Positions 41,732 to 48,437 of a stretch of DNA of 64,000 nucleotides are shown here, one piece after another. The first letter of the stretch is position 1, and the number at the start of each line of letters is the position of its first letter. The position numbers and the translations under genes are program-made. This DNA comes from Candidatus Latescibacterota bacterium (GTDB lineage: Bacteria; Krumholzibacteriota; Krumholzibacteriia; JACNKJ01), in contig JACKDC010000002.1 in assembly GCA_020633725.1 (NCBI GenBank), forward strand, positions 124,001 through 188,000, read 5' to 3'. The notes below the pieces were generated by a model, which saw nothing but the letters and a program-made list of their open reading frames with translations, searched no databases and had not been told where the DNA came from.

Positions 41732-42520
41732 TCAGACCCGCGCGTGCAGCCAGAGGCGGCTGAAGAAGGCGAAGAGCGCGGCGCTGAGTACGAACCAGAG
41801 CAGCGAGGCGTGGGTGAAGGGCGAGTCGAGCAGCTGATCCAGCTCGCCCGTGCTCTGCTTGAGCACCACCATGTTGGCCAGGTTCCACACGGCGTGGGCG
41901 ATGATCGGGTAGGTCAGGTTGCCCAGCAGCAGGGCGAGCACGCCGAAGAACACGCCCAGCAGCGTGACCCCCGGAATCGAGTAGAGCGGGTGCACCGCGC
42001 CGAAGAGCACGGCCACCAGCAGCACGGCCACCACCGGGTGACCGTGCCTGAGCAGCAATCGCTGCAGCACGCCGCGGAAGATCAGTTCCTCGGCGAAGGG
42101 CACGGCCACCGCCAGCGCCAGCACCACTCCCACCCAGGCCGACCAGCTGTCGGGGCGAAGCTGCTCGACGAAGCTCAGGTAGCTGGGATCGGGCGGGTAG
42201 CGCCGCGCCATGGCCGCCGTGATGATCTCCAGCGCGGGGATCAGGCTCAGCGTGGCGCCGGCCACCGCCAGCGACGCCCCCAGCGCCGGCCGCTCGAGCT
42301 GGAACTGCGCGCGGAAGGGGATGCCCAGACTTCGCGTCAGCGTGAAGAGCGGCACGAAGACGCCCAGCCCCGCGCTCAGCCCGATCCCCACGGCGATCCA
42401 CCACGGTCCCCGGTTGTAGAAGGGCACCTGGATCAGCTCGTAGAGGATGAAGCAGAGCGCGACCACCAGCACGATGGCCCACGGGCGCAGACGGGCGCCA
42501 AGCCGGTCGGGATGCAGCAT
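41732..42520 (-). CDS. CPBP-family intramembrane metalloprotease
   Basis: The 262-residue product has about seven hydrophobic helices and the CPBP/Abi motifs: EE-x3-R in AEELIFRG (Glu144, Glu145, Arg149), a second-motif His177 in FGAVHPLY, and HxxxN in AHAVWNLAN (His209, Asn213). These form the metal site of CAAX-type glutamic/metallo proteases in the membrane. The target is unknown. ATG 42520 lacks a ribosome-binding site but lies six bases after TATACT of a TTGCGG-17-TATACT promoter, consistent with a leaderless mRNA and supporting this start. Confidence 0.9.
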   Translation of the reverse strand: MLHPDRLGARLRPWAIVLVVALCFILYELIQVPFYNRGPWWIAVGIGLSAGLGVFVPLFTLTRSLGIPFRAQFQLERPALGASLAVAGATLSLIPALEIITAAMARRYPPDPSYLSFVEQLRPDSWSAWVGVVLALAVAVPFAEELIFRGVLQRLLLRHGHPVVAVLLVAVLFGAVHPLYSIPGVTLLGVFFGVLALLLGNLTYPIIAHAVWNLANMVVLKQSTGELDQLLDSPFTHASLLWFVLSAALFAFFSRLWLHARV

Positions 42521-42526
42521 GCGCGC

Positions 42527-42555
42527 AGTATAGAGGTGGCTCGCGGCCACCGCAA
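42527..42555 (-). promoter_or_regulatory. Candidate leaderless promoter of the CPBP protease gene
   Basis: On the minus strand, TTGCGG (42555-42550) and TATACT (42532-42527) are separated by 17 bases. Six bases separate the -10 from ATG 42520, so transcription should begin at the start codon. Confidence 0.5.
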
Positions 42556-42650
42556 GCGACGCGCCGCGACCCTCTTGCGTTGACAGCCCCCCGAGGCCGG
42601 GCGACACTCGCCGCGATTCGACTCCGCCGACCATCTGCCGGGAGGGATTC

Positions 42651-43529
42651 ATGGCCGTCATCGTGTTCGCCGTGCTCGTGATCGCGGGCATCGTTCTGCT
42701 CTTCAACGCGCCCATGCAGCGCGACACGGGCCGCCGGCCCGGCCGCATCGCGGGCGTGGTGCTCGCGTTGGTGGGCCTGGGCGGCGTGCTGTCGCAGAGC
42801 ATCGTCTCGGTGCCGGCCGGCTACGTGGGCCTCAAGGACTTCTTCGGCAAGATCAGCGACGCGACCCTCGCCCCGGGCATCCACGTGGTGAACCCGCTGC
42901 TGGTCATCCGCAACATGGACGTGCGCACCCAGGAGATCACCGAGACGGCCAACGTGCCCAGCAAGGAGGGCATGAACGTCAGCCTGGACATCTCGGTGCT
43001 CTACAGCCTGCACAGCGAGCAGGCCGCCGACATCTACCGCACGATCGGCCGGGACTACTCGAAGATCTTCGTGATCCCCACGCTGCGCTCGGAGGTGCGC
43101 GGCGCCACCACGGCCTACGAGGCCAAGGCGCTCTACACGAGCCAGCGGCAGGCCATCGCGCAGACGATCTACGACAACCTCAAGCCGATCTTCGCCGACC
43201 GCGGCATCACGCTCGAGCAGGTGCTGCTGCGCAGCGTGACGCTGCCCAACCAGCTCGCCCAGGCGATCGAGGACAAGCTCAAGGCCGAGCAGGAGGCCGA
43301 GCGGATGCGCTTCGTGCTCGACCGGGAACGCCAGGAGGCCGAGCGCAAGAAGATCGAGGCCCAGGGCATCGCGGACTTCCAGACCATCGTGAGCGAGGGC
43401 ATCAACCAGAATCTGCTGCGCTGGAAGGGCATCGAGGCCACGCAGAAGCTGGCGGAGAGCGCGAACGCCAAGGTCGTGATCGTGGGGGGCCAGGACGGCC
43501 TGCCGCTGATCCTCAACACCAAGGACTAG
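42651..43529 (+). CDS. SPFH/prohibitin-family membrane protein
   Basis: The 292-residue product begins MAVIVFAVLVIAGIVLLF, a membrane helix, with a second hydrophobic stretch at about 32-55. The SPFH domain follows (VPAGYVGLKDFFGKISDATLAPGIHVVNPL; VPSKEGMNVSLDISVLYSL). A long Glu/Arg/Lys coiled coil begins near residue 200 (EDKLKAEQEAERMRFVLDRE). It belongs to the prohibitin-like branch that forms membrane rings and scaffolds proteases. GGAGG precedes ATG. It is followed after one base by the NAD(P)HX repair gene, so both are co-transcribed. Confidence 0.92.
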   Translation: MAVIVFAVLVIAGIVLLFNAPMQRDTGRRPGRIAGVVLALVGLGGVLSQSIVSVPAGYVGLKDFFGKISDATLAPGIHVVNPLLVIRNMDVRTQEITETANVPSKEGMNVSLDISVLYSLHSEQAADIYRTIGRDYSKIFVIPTLRSEVRGATTAYEAKALYTSQRQAIAQTIYDNLKPIFADRGITLEQVLLRSVTLPNQLAQAIEDKLKAEQEAERMRFVLDRERQEAERKKIEAQGIADFQTIVSEGINQNLLRWKGIEATQKLAESANAKVVIVGGQDGLPLILNTKD

Positions 43530-43530
43530 G

Positions 43531-45111
43531 ATGAGGCTCGTCAGCAGCGCGCAGATGCGCGAGATCGACCGCGTCACCATCGAGGGCGGTCTCGTGCCCG
43601 CGGACGTGCTGATGGCGCGCGCGGGCGAGGGCGTCTTCCGCCTGCTCATGGACTGGGAGGGCTGGGGCGGCAGCGTCGCCGGCCGGCGCGTGCTCGTCGC
43701 CTGCGGGAAGGGCAACAACGGCGGCGACGGCTTCGTGGTCGCGCGGCACCTCATGCAGGCCGGCGCCAAGGTGAGCGTCTTCGTGCTCGCCGGCGACCTG
43801 AACCTGTCGAGCGCGGCCAAGCAGGCGCTGCACCAGCTCATTCCGCTGCACCCGGATCTGCGCAAGTTCTCCGATGCGGGCGCCATGGACGCCTTCCGCG
43901 CCGAGCTGGCCCGCTGCGAACTGGTGGTGGACGCCCTCTTCGGCACCGGCCTCAACGCGCCGCTTCGCGATTCCGCCGTCGACGTGGTGCGCGCGCTCAA
44001 CGGCAGCGGCGCGCCGATCGTCAGCATCGACGTCCCCAGCGGGCTCTCCGGCGATCTCGATCAGCCCGCCGGCGACTGCGTGCGCGCCACGGTGACGGCC
44101 ACGATCGGCCTGCCCAAGATCGGCCTGTACTACTACCCCGGCCGCGCGTCCGCCGGCGACGTGCGGGTGGTGGACATCGGTTTCCCCGCGTCGGTGATCG
44201 AGGCGCAGGGCGGCTGTCGTCGCCTCGTGGACCGCGCCGCGGCGGCCCGCGTGCTGCCCGCGCGCGATCCGCGCAGCCACAAGTACCGCCGCGGCTCCGT
44301 GCTGCTCGTGGCCGGCAGCCGGCACTACGCGGGGGCCGCCCTGCTCGCGGCGGGCGGCGCGCTGCGCGGTGGCGCGGGGATGGTCTACGTGGCCGTGCCG
44401 GCCTCGCTCGCGCCGCTGGTGCAGACGCGCTGGCCGTCGGCCATCACGCTGAGTCTGCCCGAGGACGAGGAGGGCCGCCTCGACGGCCGCGCCCTCGCGC
44501 CGCTGCAGGAAGCCGCCGCGCGCGTGCAGGCCGTGGCCCTTGGCCCCGGGCTCGACCGCGCGCCCGCCACCCAGGCGATGCTGCGCGACTGGCTGGAGCG
44601 TCTGGATCGGCCGGCCGTGGTGGACGCCGACGCGCTCGCGCCCTTTGCCGGCGACTACGCCCGTCTGGGCGAGCAGCCCGCGATGCGCGTCCTCACACCG
44701 CACTCCGGCGAGCTGGCCATGCTGCTGGGCACCAGCGCCGCCGAACTCGACGCCCACCGCGAGGAGCAGCTCCTCGGCGCGCGGCACGACCGCGTCGTCC
44801 TGCTGCACAAGGGGGCGCCCACGGAGATCGCCGAGCCCTCGGGCCTGCTCTACACCGTGGCGGGCGGCCATCCCGCGATGGCGCGGGGGGGCACGGGGGA
44901 CGTCCTCACCGGCCTGCTGGGCGCGGTGCTCGCGCAGGATCCCGAGCGGCCGGGCGAGATGGCGCGGCTGGCCGCCTGGCTGCACGCCGAGGCGGGACGT
45001 CTGGCGGCGGCCGAGTGGGGGCGTGGGCTCAGCTCCGAGGACCTCATCGCGGCGCTGGGTCCGGCGTGGCGGGAGCTGGCGGCGGCGGCCACGGGTCCGT
45101 CGCCACGCTGA
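43531..45111 (+). CDS. nnr: Bifunctional NAD(P)HX epimerase/dehydratase (NnrE-NnrD)
   Basis: The 526-residue product joins both repair enzymes for hydrated NAD(P)H. The N-terminal YjeF/NnrE part includes SSAQMREIDRVTIEGGLV, VLVACGKGNNGGDGFVVARHL, DALFGTGLNAPL and SIDVPSGLSGD. The C-terminal ribokinase-like NnrD part starts near residue 240 (KYRRGSVLLVAGSRHYAGAALLAAGGALRGGAG) and contains TPHSGELAML, LHKGAPTEIA and the signature GGHPAMARGGTGDVLTGLLGAVLAQ. NnrE interconverts R and S forms and NnrD dehydrates the S form with ATP or ADP. The start lies one base after the SPFH gene. Its 3' end overlaps the tail of the converging M28 peptidase gene by 68 bases. Confidence 0.95.
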   Translation: MRLVSSAQMREIDRVTIEGGLVPADVLMARAGEGVFRLLMDWEGWGGSVAGRRVLVACGKGNNGGDGFVVARHLMQAGAKVSVFVLAGDLNLSSAAKQALHQLIPLHPDLRKFSDAGAMDAFRAELARCELVVDALFGTGLNAPLRDSAVDVVRALNGSGAPIVSIDVPSGLSGDLDQPAGDCVRATVTATIGLPKIGLYYYPGRASAGDVRVVDIGFPASVIEAQGGCRRLVDRAAAARVLPARDPRSHKYRRGSVLLVAGSRHYAGAALLAAGGALRGGAGMVYVAVPASLAPLVQTRWPSAITLSLPEDEEGRLDGRALAPLQEAAARVQAVALGPGLDRAPATQAMLRDWLERLDRPAVVDADALAPFAGDYARLGEQPAMRVLTPHSGELAMLLGTSAAELDAHREEQLLGARHDRVVLLHKGAPTEIAEPSGLLYTVAGGHPAMARGGTGDVLTGLLGAVLAQDPERPGEMARLAAWLHAEAGRLAAAEWGRGLSSEDLIAALGPAWRELAAAATGPSPR

Positions 45112-46024
45112 GAACGAGCCGCGCGCAGGCGTTCAGCATCACCGGATCGAGCAGCTCGGGCAGGTCGCCCGCGCCCTGGTCGCGAAACCGGTAGACCCCC
45201 GACAGCTCGCTCAGGCTCACCGCCGCCAGCCCGCGCGCGAGAAAGGGCCCGTGGTCGCTCTTGGCGATGCGATCCTGCGGGTGGAGCCGCCAGCCCAGGA
45301 TCTCCGGCGCGCCGCGGCGGCCGAGCTCGCGGATGTGATCGAGGAAGGTGAGCCCGGGGCCGCGGCTGAAGAGCTGCAGCGCGCGCGGCGCCTGTCGCGT
45401 GGCGCCCACCTGGTCCACGTTGAGCACCCAGCCCAGGCTGCCCGGTCCCGCCAGCGGCAGCGTCGCCCACTGGGACGCGCCCCGCTGGCCCATCTCCTCG
45501 GCGGCGCTGAAGAGGAAGACCACGTTGCGCGCGTTGTCGTCGGGGCTGAGCAGGCGCATGACCTCGAGCAGCACGGCCACGCCGGTGGCGTTGTCGTCGG
45601 CGCCCGGGGCCGGGCTCTCGGGGTCCTCGAGGCTCGACGCCTCGTGCCCCCAGCCCTCGTTCACGGTGTCGTAGTGGGCGATGAGCAGCAGCCAGGGCTT
45701 GCGCAGATCGCGGCCGGGGTGCAGCGCGTAGAGGTTCACCTGCTCCGTGTCGACGGTGCCCACCTGTAGCGGAAAGCGCTGCTCACGGGGCTCGAGCCCG
45801 CGCGCCGCGATGGCCGCGCGCAGCCAGTCCAGCACGGCGGGGGTCTCGGCGCTCGCCGCGAAGCGCGTGGGGAAGGCGGCGAGCGCGCGGACGTCGGCCA
45901 TGATGCGGGCGGAGTCCGGCTCGGCCAGCGCGGGCGCGGCGTCCAGGCGCCGCGGCACGAAACGCGCCGGCGTGATCAGGAGCAGCAGCAGGGCGCCGCC
46001 GGCGAGCAGGAGCAGCGTGCGGAT
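45044..46024 (-). CDS. M28-family metallopeptidase, start codon unclear (ATC?)
   Basis: The product would have 326 residues from codon 46024. Metal and catalytic residues of M28 are visible: IAHYDT (His, Asp), PGADDNATGVA (bridging Asp), FLFSAAEEMG (catalytic Glu-Glu), NVDQVG (Asp) and SDHGPF (His). An N-terminal membrane helix or signal (RTLLLLAGGALLLLLITPARF) makes it exported or anchored. GGGAGG lies five bases before ATC (46024-46022), where an ATG is expected. The nearest conventional start is TTG 46144, forty codons upstream, inside hairpin repeats and giving an Arg/Pro-rich extension. Either the start is a rare ATC or one base is wrong. The 3' end overlaps nnr by 68 bases. Confidence 0.82.
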   Translation of the reverse strand: MRTLLLLAGGALLLLLITPARFVPRRLDAAPALAEPDSARIMADVRALAAFPTRFAASAETPAVLDWLRAAIAARGLEPREQRFPLQVGTVDTEQVNLYALHPGRDLRKPWLLLIAHYDTVNEGWGHEASSLEDPESPAPGADDNATGVAVLLEVMRLLSPDDNARNVVFLFSAAEEMGQRGASQWATLPLAGPGSLGWVLNVDQVGATRQAPRALQLFSRGPGLTFLDHIRELGRRGAPEILGWRLHPQDRIAKSDHGPFLARGLAAVSLSELSGVYRFRDQGAGDLPELLDPVMLNACARLVLSVATDPWPPPPAPATPDPAPR

Positions 46025-46052
46025 GGGAACCTCCCGGGTCGGGGCGGCCGCC

Positions 46053-46081
46053 TTGCGGGCGGCGCGGGGCGATCCTATACT
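46053..46081 (+). promoter_or_regulatory. Candidate promoter of tsaD (TTGCGG-17-TATACT)
   Basis: TTGCGG (46053-46058) and TATACT (46076-46081) are separated by 17 bases. The predicted start near 46088 coincides with the first base of the tandem hairpin repeats. Confidence 0.5.
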
Positions 46082-46086
46082 CGGCT

Positions 46087-46137
46087 GACGCCCGCGACAA
46101 GCGCGGGCTGTGGGACGCCCGCGACAAGCGCGGGCTG
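46087..46137 (+). repeat. Tandem 24-bp repeat, each unit a hairpin, in the tsaD leader
   Basis: The same 24 bases occur at 46087-46110 and 46114-46137 with TGG in between. Each unit contains GCCCGCG-ACAAG-CGCGGGC, a 7-bp stem with five-base loop. Together they fill the predicted 5' leader up to the ribosome-binding site GGAGG at 46137-46141. Confidence 0.85.
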
Positions 46138-46146
46138 GAGGCAAGC

Positions 46147-47157
46147 GTGATCATCCTCGGCATCGAGACGAGCTGCGACGACAGCGCGGTGGGCATCTAC
46201 TGCAGCGAGCGGAAGGTGCTGGCCAGCGTGCTCGCCACGCAGCTGGAGCACCGCGCCACGGGTGGCATCGTACCCGAGGTGGCCAGCCGCGCGCACCTGC
46301 GCAACCTGCCGCCGGTGCTGCGCGCCGCGCTCGAGGACGCGCAGCTGGGCCCCGCGGACGTGGACGCGATCGCCGTCACCCGCGGGCCGGGGCTGCTGGG
46401 CTCGCTGCTGGTGGGGCTTGCCTTCGCGCGCTCGCTGGGCGAGTCCTGGGGGCGGCCGGTGCTGGGGGTGCACCACATCGAGGCGCATCTGCTCGCGAAT
46501 CGGCTCGAGCGCGAGATGGTCTTTCCGTCCATCGCGCTGGTGGTCTCCGGCGGGCACAGCCAGCTGATCCTCATGCGCGCCGCCGGCGACTACGCGCTGC
46601 TGGCGACCACGCGCGACGACGCCGCCGGCGAGGCCTTCGACAAGGCCGCCAAGGTGGCGGGCCTGGGCTTTCCCGGCGGTCCCGTGATCGAGCGGCTGGG
46701 GGCGACGGGCGACCCGCGCGGCTTCGCCTTTCCCGTGGCGCGCCTGAGCAACGGCGGCCTGGACTTCAGCTTCTCGGGACTCAAGACGGCCGCGCGACTG
46801 GCCTGGGAGGAGGAGGGTCCGCTCGAGGGACAGCGGCTGGCCGACTACTGCGCATCACTTCAGGATGCGATCATTCGGCAGCTGCTCGACCGGCTGGGAC
46901 GCAGCCTCCAGGGACGCGACGTCCGCGCCTGCTACCTCGCCGGCGGCGTCGCGGCCAATCGCACCTTGCTCGCCGCGACGACGGCAATGCTCGCCCCACT
47001 GGGCATTCCTGTCCACGCGCCGAGCCCTCGCTACTGCACCGACAACGGCGCGATGGTGGCCTGCGCCGGCGCCTGGCGCCTCGCCGACACCGGCGATGCC
47101 GGCGGCCTCGCGCCCTTCCCGCGCGGCGTGCTGCGCTCCTGGGGCGCGCCGTCCTGA
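46147..47157 (+). CDS. tsaD: tRNA N6-adenosine threonylcarbamoyltransferase TsaD
   Basis: The 336-residue product starts at GTG 46147, five bases after GGAGG. It is a complete TsaD/Kae1: ILGIETSCDDSAVGI, the metal motif HHIEAH (109-114), LVVSGGHSQLILM, GEAFDKAAKVAGLGFPGGP, LDFSFSGLKTA, and LAGGVAANRTL with the last-domain DNGAMVA. With TsaB, TsaC and TsaE it makes t6A37 in tRNAs reading ANN codons; those partners are not in the window. The leader contains two tandem hairpins, which may affect expression. Confidence 0.97.
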   Translation: MIILGIETSCDDSAVGIYCSERKVLASVLATQLEHRATGGIVPEVASRAHLRNLPPVLRAALEDAQLGPADVDAIAVTRGPGLLGSLLVGLAFARSLGESWGRPVLGVHHIEAHLLANRLEREMVFPSIALVVSGGHSQLILMRAAGDYALLATTRDDAAGEAFDKAAKVAGLGFPGGPVIERLGATGDPRGFAFPVARLSNGGLDFSFSGLKTAARLAWEEEGPLEGQRLADYCASLQDAIIRQLLDRLGRSLQGRDVRACYLAGGVAANRTLLAATTAMLAPLGIPVHAPSPRYCTDNGAMVACAGAWRLADTGDAGGLAPFPRGVLRSWGAPS

Positions 47158-47322
47158 GTCGTGCCCCGGGGGGCGTCGCGCGTCCTCGCGCTTCCCCGTT
47201 CGATCCCGTCCTTCCCGCGCGTTCCCCGCGATGACCGCGCGCGGCGAGGTGTCAACGGTTCGCGACTCTGGAATGAATCCCGCGTCAAGGTCCCCGGCGG
47301 GCTGCCGATATCCCCATTGGTC

Positions 47323-47338
47323 GGGCATGTGGATTGCA
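47323..47338 (+). promoter_or_regulatory. Candidate sigma-54 (-24/-12) promoter of the signalling operon
   Basis: GGGCATGTGGATTGCA fits the consensus TGGCACG-N4-TTGCA at ten of twelve fixed positions, with GG and GC ten bases apart. It lies about 80 bases before ATG 47418. No enhancer-binding site was identified upstream. Confidence 0.5.
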
Positions 47339-47417
47339 ATCGCCGGCGCAGGCCGGTGAGCGCACGCATGCTCGAAGGCCGTGGGACACATGCAGCGCGG
47401 GAAGGATCCTCATCCAG

Positions 47418-48416
47418 ATGGACAATCCCACCACGATTCTCGTCGTCGAAGATGACGCGGCCATCCGTCGCATCCTCGAGTATCAGTTGCAAAAGGCCGG
47501 CTACGATGTGGTGACGGCCGAAGACGGCGAAACGGGCCTCTTTCTCGCGCGCAAGCACGAGCCGGATCTCGTGCTGCTCGATGTCATGTTGCCCCGCCTG
47601 GACGGACACGAGGTCTGCCGCCAGATCCGGCAGGACTATCGCATCGCCCAGACGCCGGTGATCATGCTCACCGCCCGCAGCTCCGTGAAGGACCGCGTGG
47701 CGGGCCTGGCGCAGGGCGCCAACGACTACCTGATGAAGCCCTACGACCAGGAGGAGATGCTGGTCCGGGTGAAGAACACGCTCACCCTGGCGCGCAAGCA
47801 GCGCGAGGCGAACCCGCTGACCGGCCTGCCGGGCAACCGCGCCATCGAGGCCGAGCTGAACCGCCGCCTGGCCACGCACGAGGACTTCGCCTTCCTCTAC
47901 ATCGATATCGACAACTTCAAGGGCTACAACGACACCTACGGCTACGCGAAGGGCGACGAGGCCATCCGCATGCTGGCGGGGATCCTCACCGAGGCCATCC
48001 ACGACACCGGCCACGAGGGCTTCGCGGGGCACGTGGGCGGCGACGACTTCGTCATGGTCGCGCCGATCACCGTGGCCGAGGAGGTCTCCCGCCGCGCGGT
48101 GAAGGCCTTCGACCTGCTCAAGGAGCGGCTGTTCCGCCGCGAGGACTGGGAGCGCGGACACCTGAGCGTGCTGGACCGGCAGGGCCAGGAGCTGCGCATT
48201 CCGCTGATGAGCCTGACCGTGGCGATCGTCGTGAACGAGGAACAGCGCTACACGCACGTGGGCCAGATCAGCGACGCCGCCTTCGAACTCAAGAAGTACG
48301 GGAAGACCTTCCAGGGCAGCACCGTGGTCAAGGAACGCCGCGGCCATGCCGGGGAGGACGAGGAGGACGCCAGGCACGACGAGAGCATCAGCCACGCCGA
48401 GCCCGAGTCGGCTTAG
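47418..48416 (+). CDS. Response regulator with degenerate GGDEF domain
   Basis: The 332-residue product has a receiver domain (about 5-120) with acidic pair EDD, phospho-acceptor Asp in LVLLDVMLPRLDG, Thr in MLTARS and Lys in LMKPYD. A GGDEF-type domain follows (about 140-310): ANPLTGLPGNRAIEAEL, YIDIDNFKGYNDTYGYAKGDEAI and HVGGDDFVMVAP. The active-site signature reads GGDDF instead of GGDEF/GGEEF, so diguanylate cyclase activity may be weak or lost. The tail is acidic (GEDEEDARHDES). It is first in an operon with an HD-GYP histidine kinase and a CheY-like receiver, preceded by a sigma-54-like promoter. Confidence 0.9.
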   Translation: MDNPTTILVVEDDAAIRRILEYQLQKAGYDVVTAEDGETGLFLARKHEPDLVLLDVMLPRLDGHEVCRQIRQDYRIAQTPVIMLTARSSVKDRVAGLAQGANDYLMKPYDQEEMLVRVKNTLTLARKQREANPLTGLPGNRAIEAELNRRLATHEDFAFLYIDIDNFKGYNDTYGYAKGDEAIRMLAGILTEAIHDTGHEGFAGHVGGDDFVMVAPITVAEEVSRRAVKAFDLLKERLFRREDWERGHLSVLDRQGQELRIPLMSLTVAIVVNEEQRYTHVGQISDAAFELKKYGKTFQGSTVVKERRGHAGEDEEDARHDESISHAEPESA

Positions 48417-48437
48417 CCCGAGACGAGGATCACGCAG

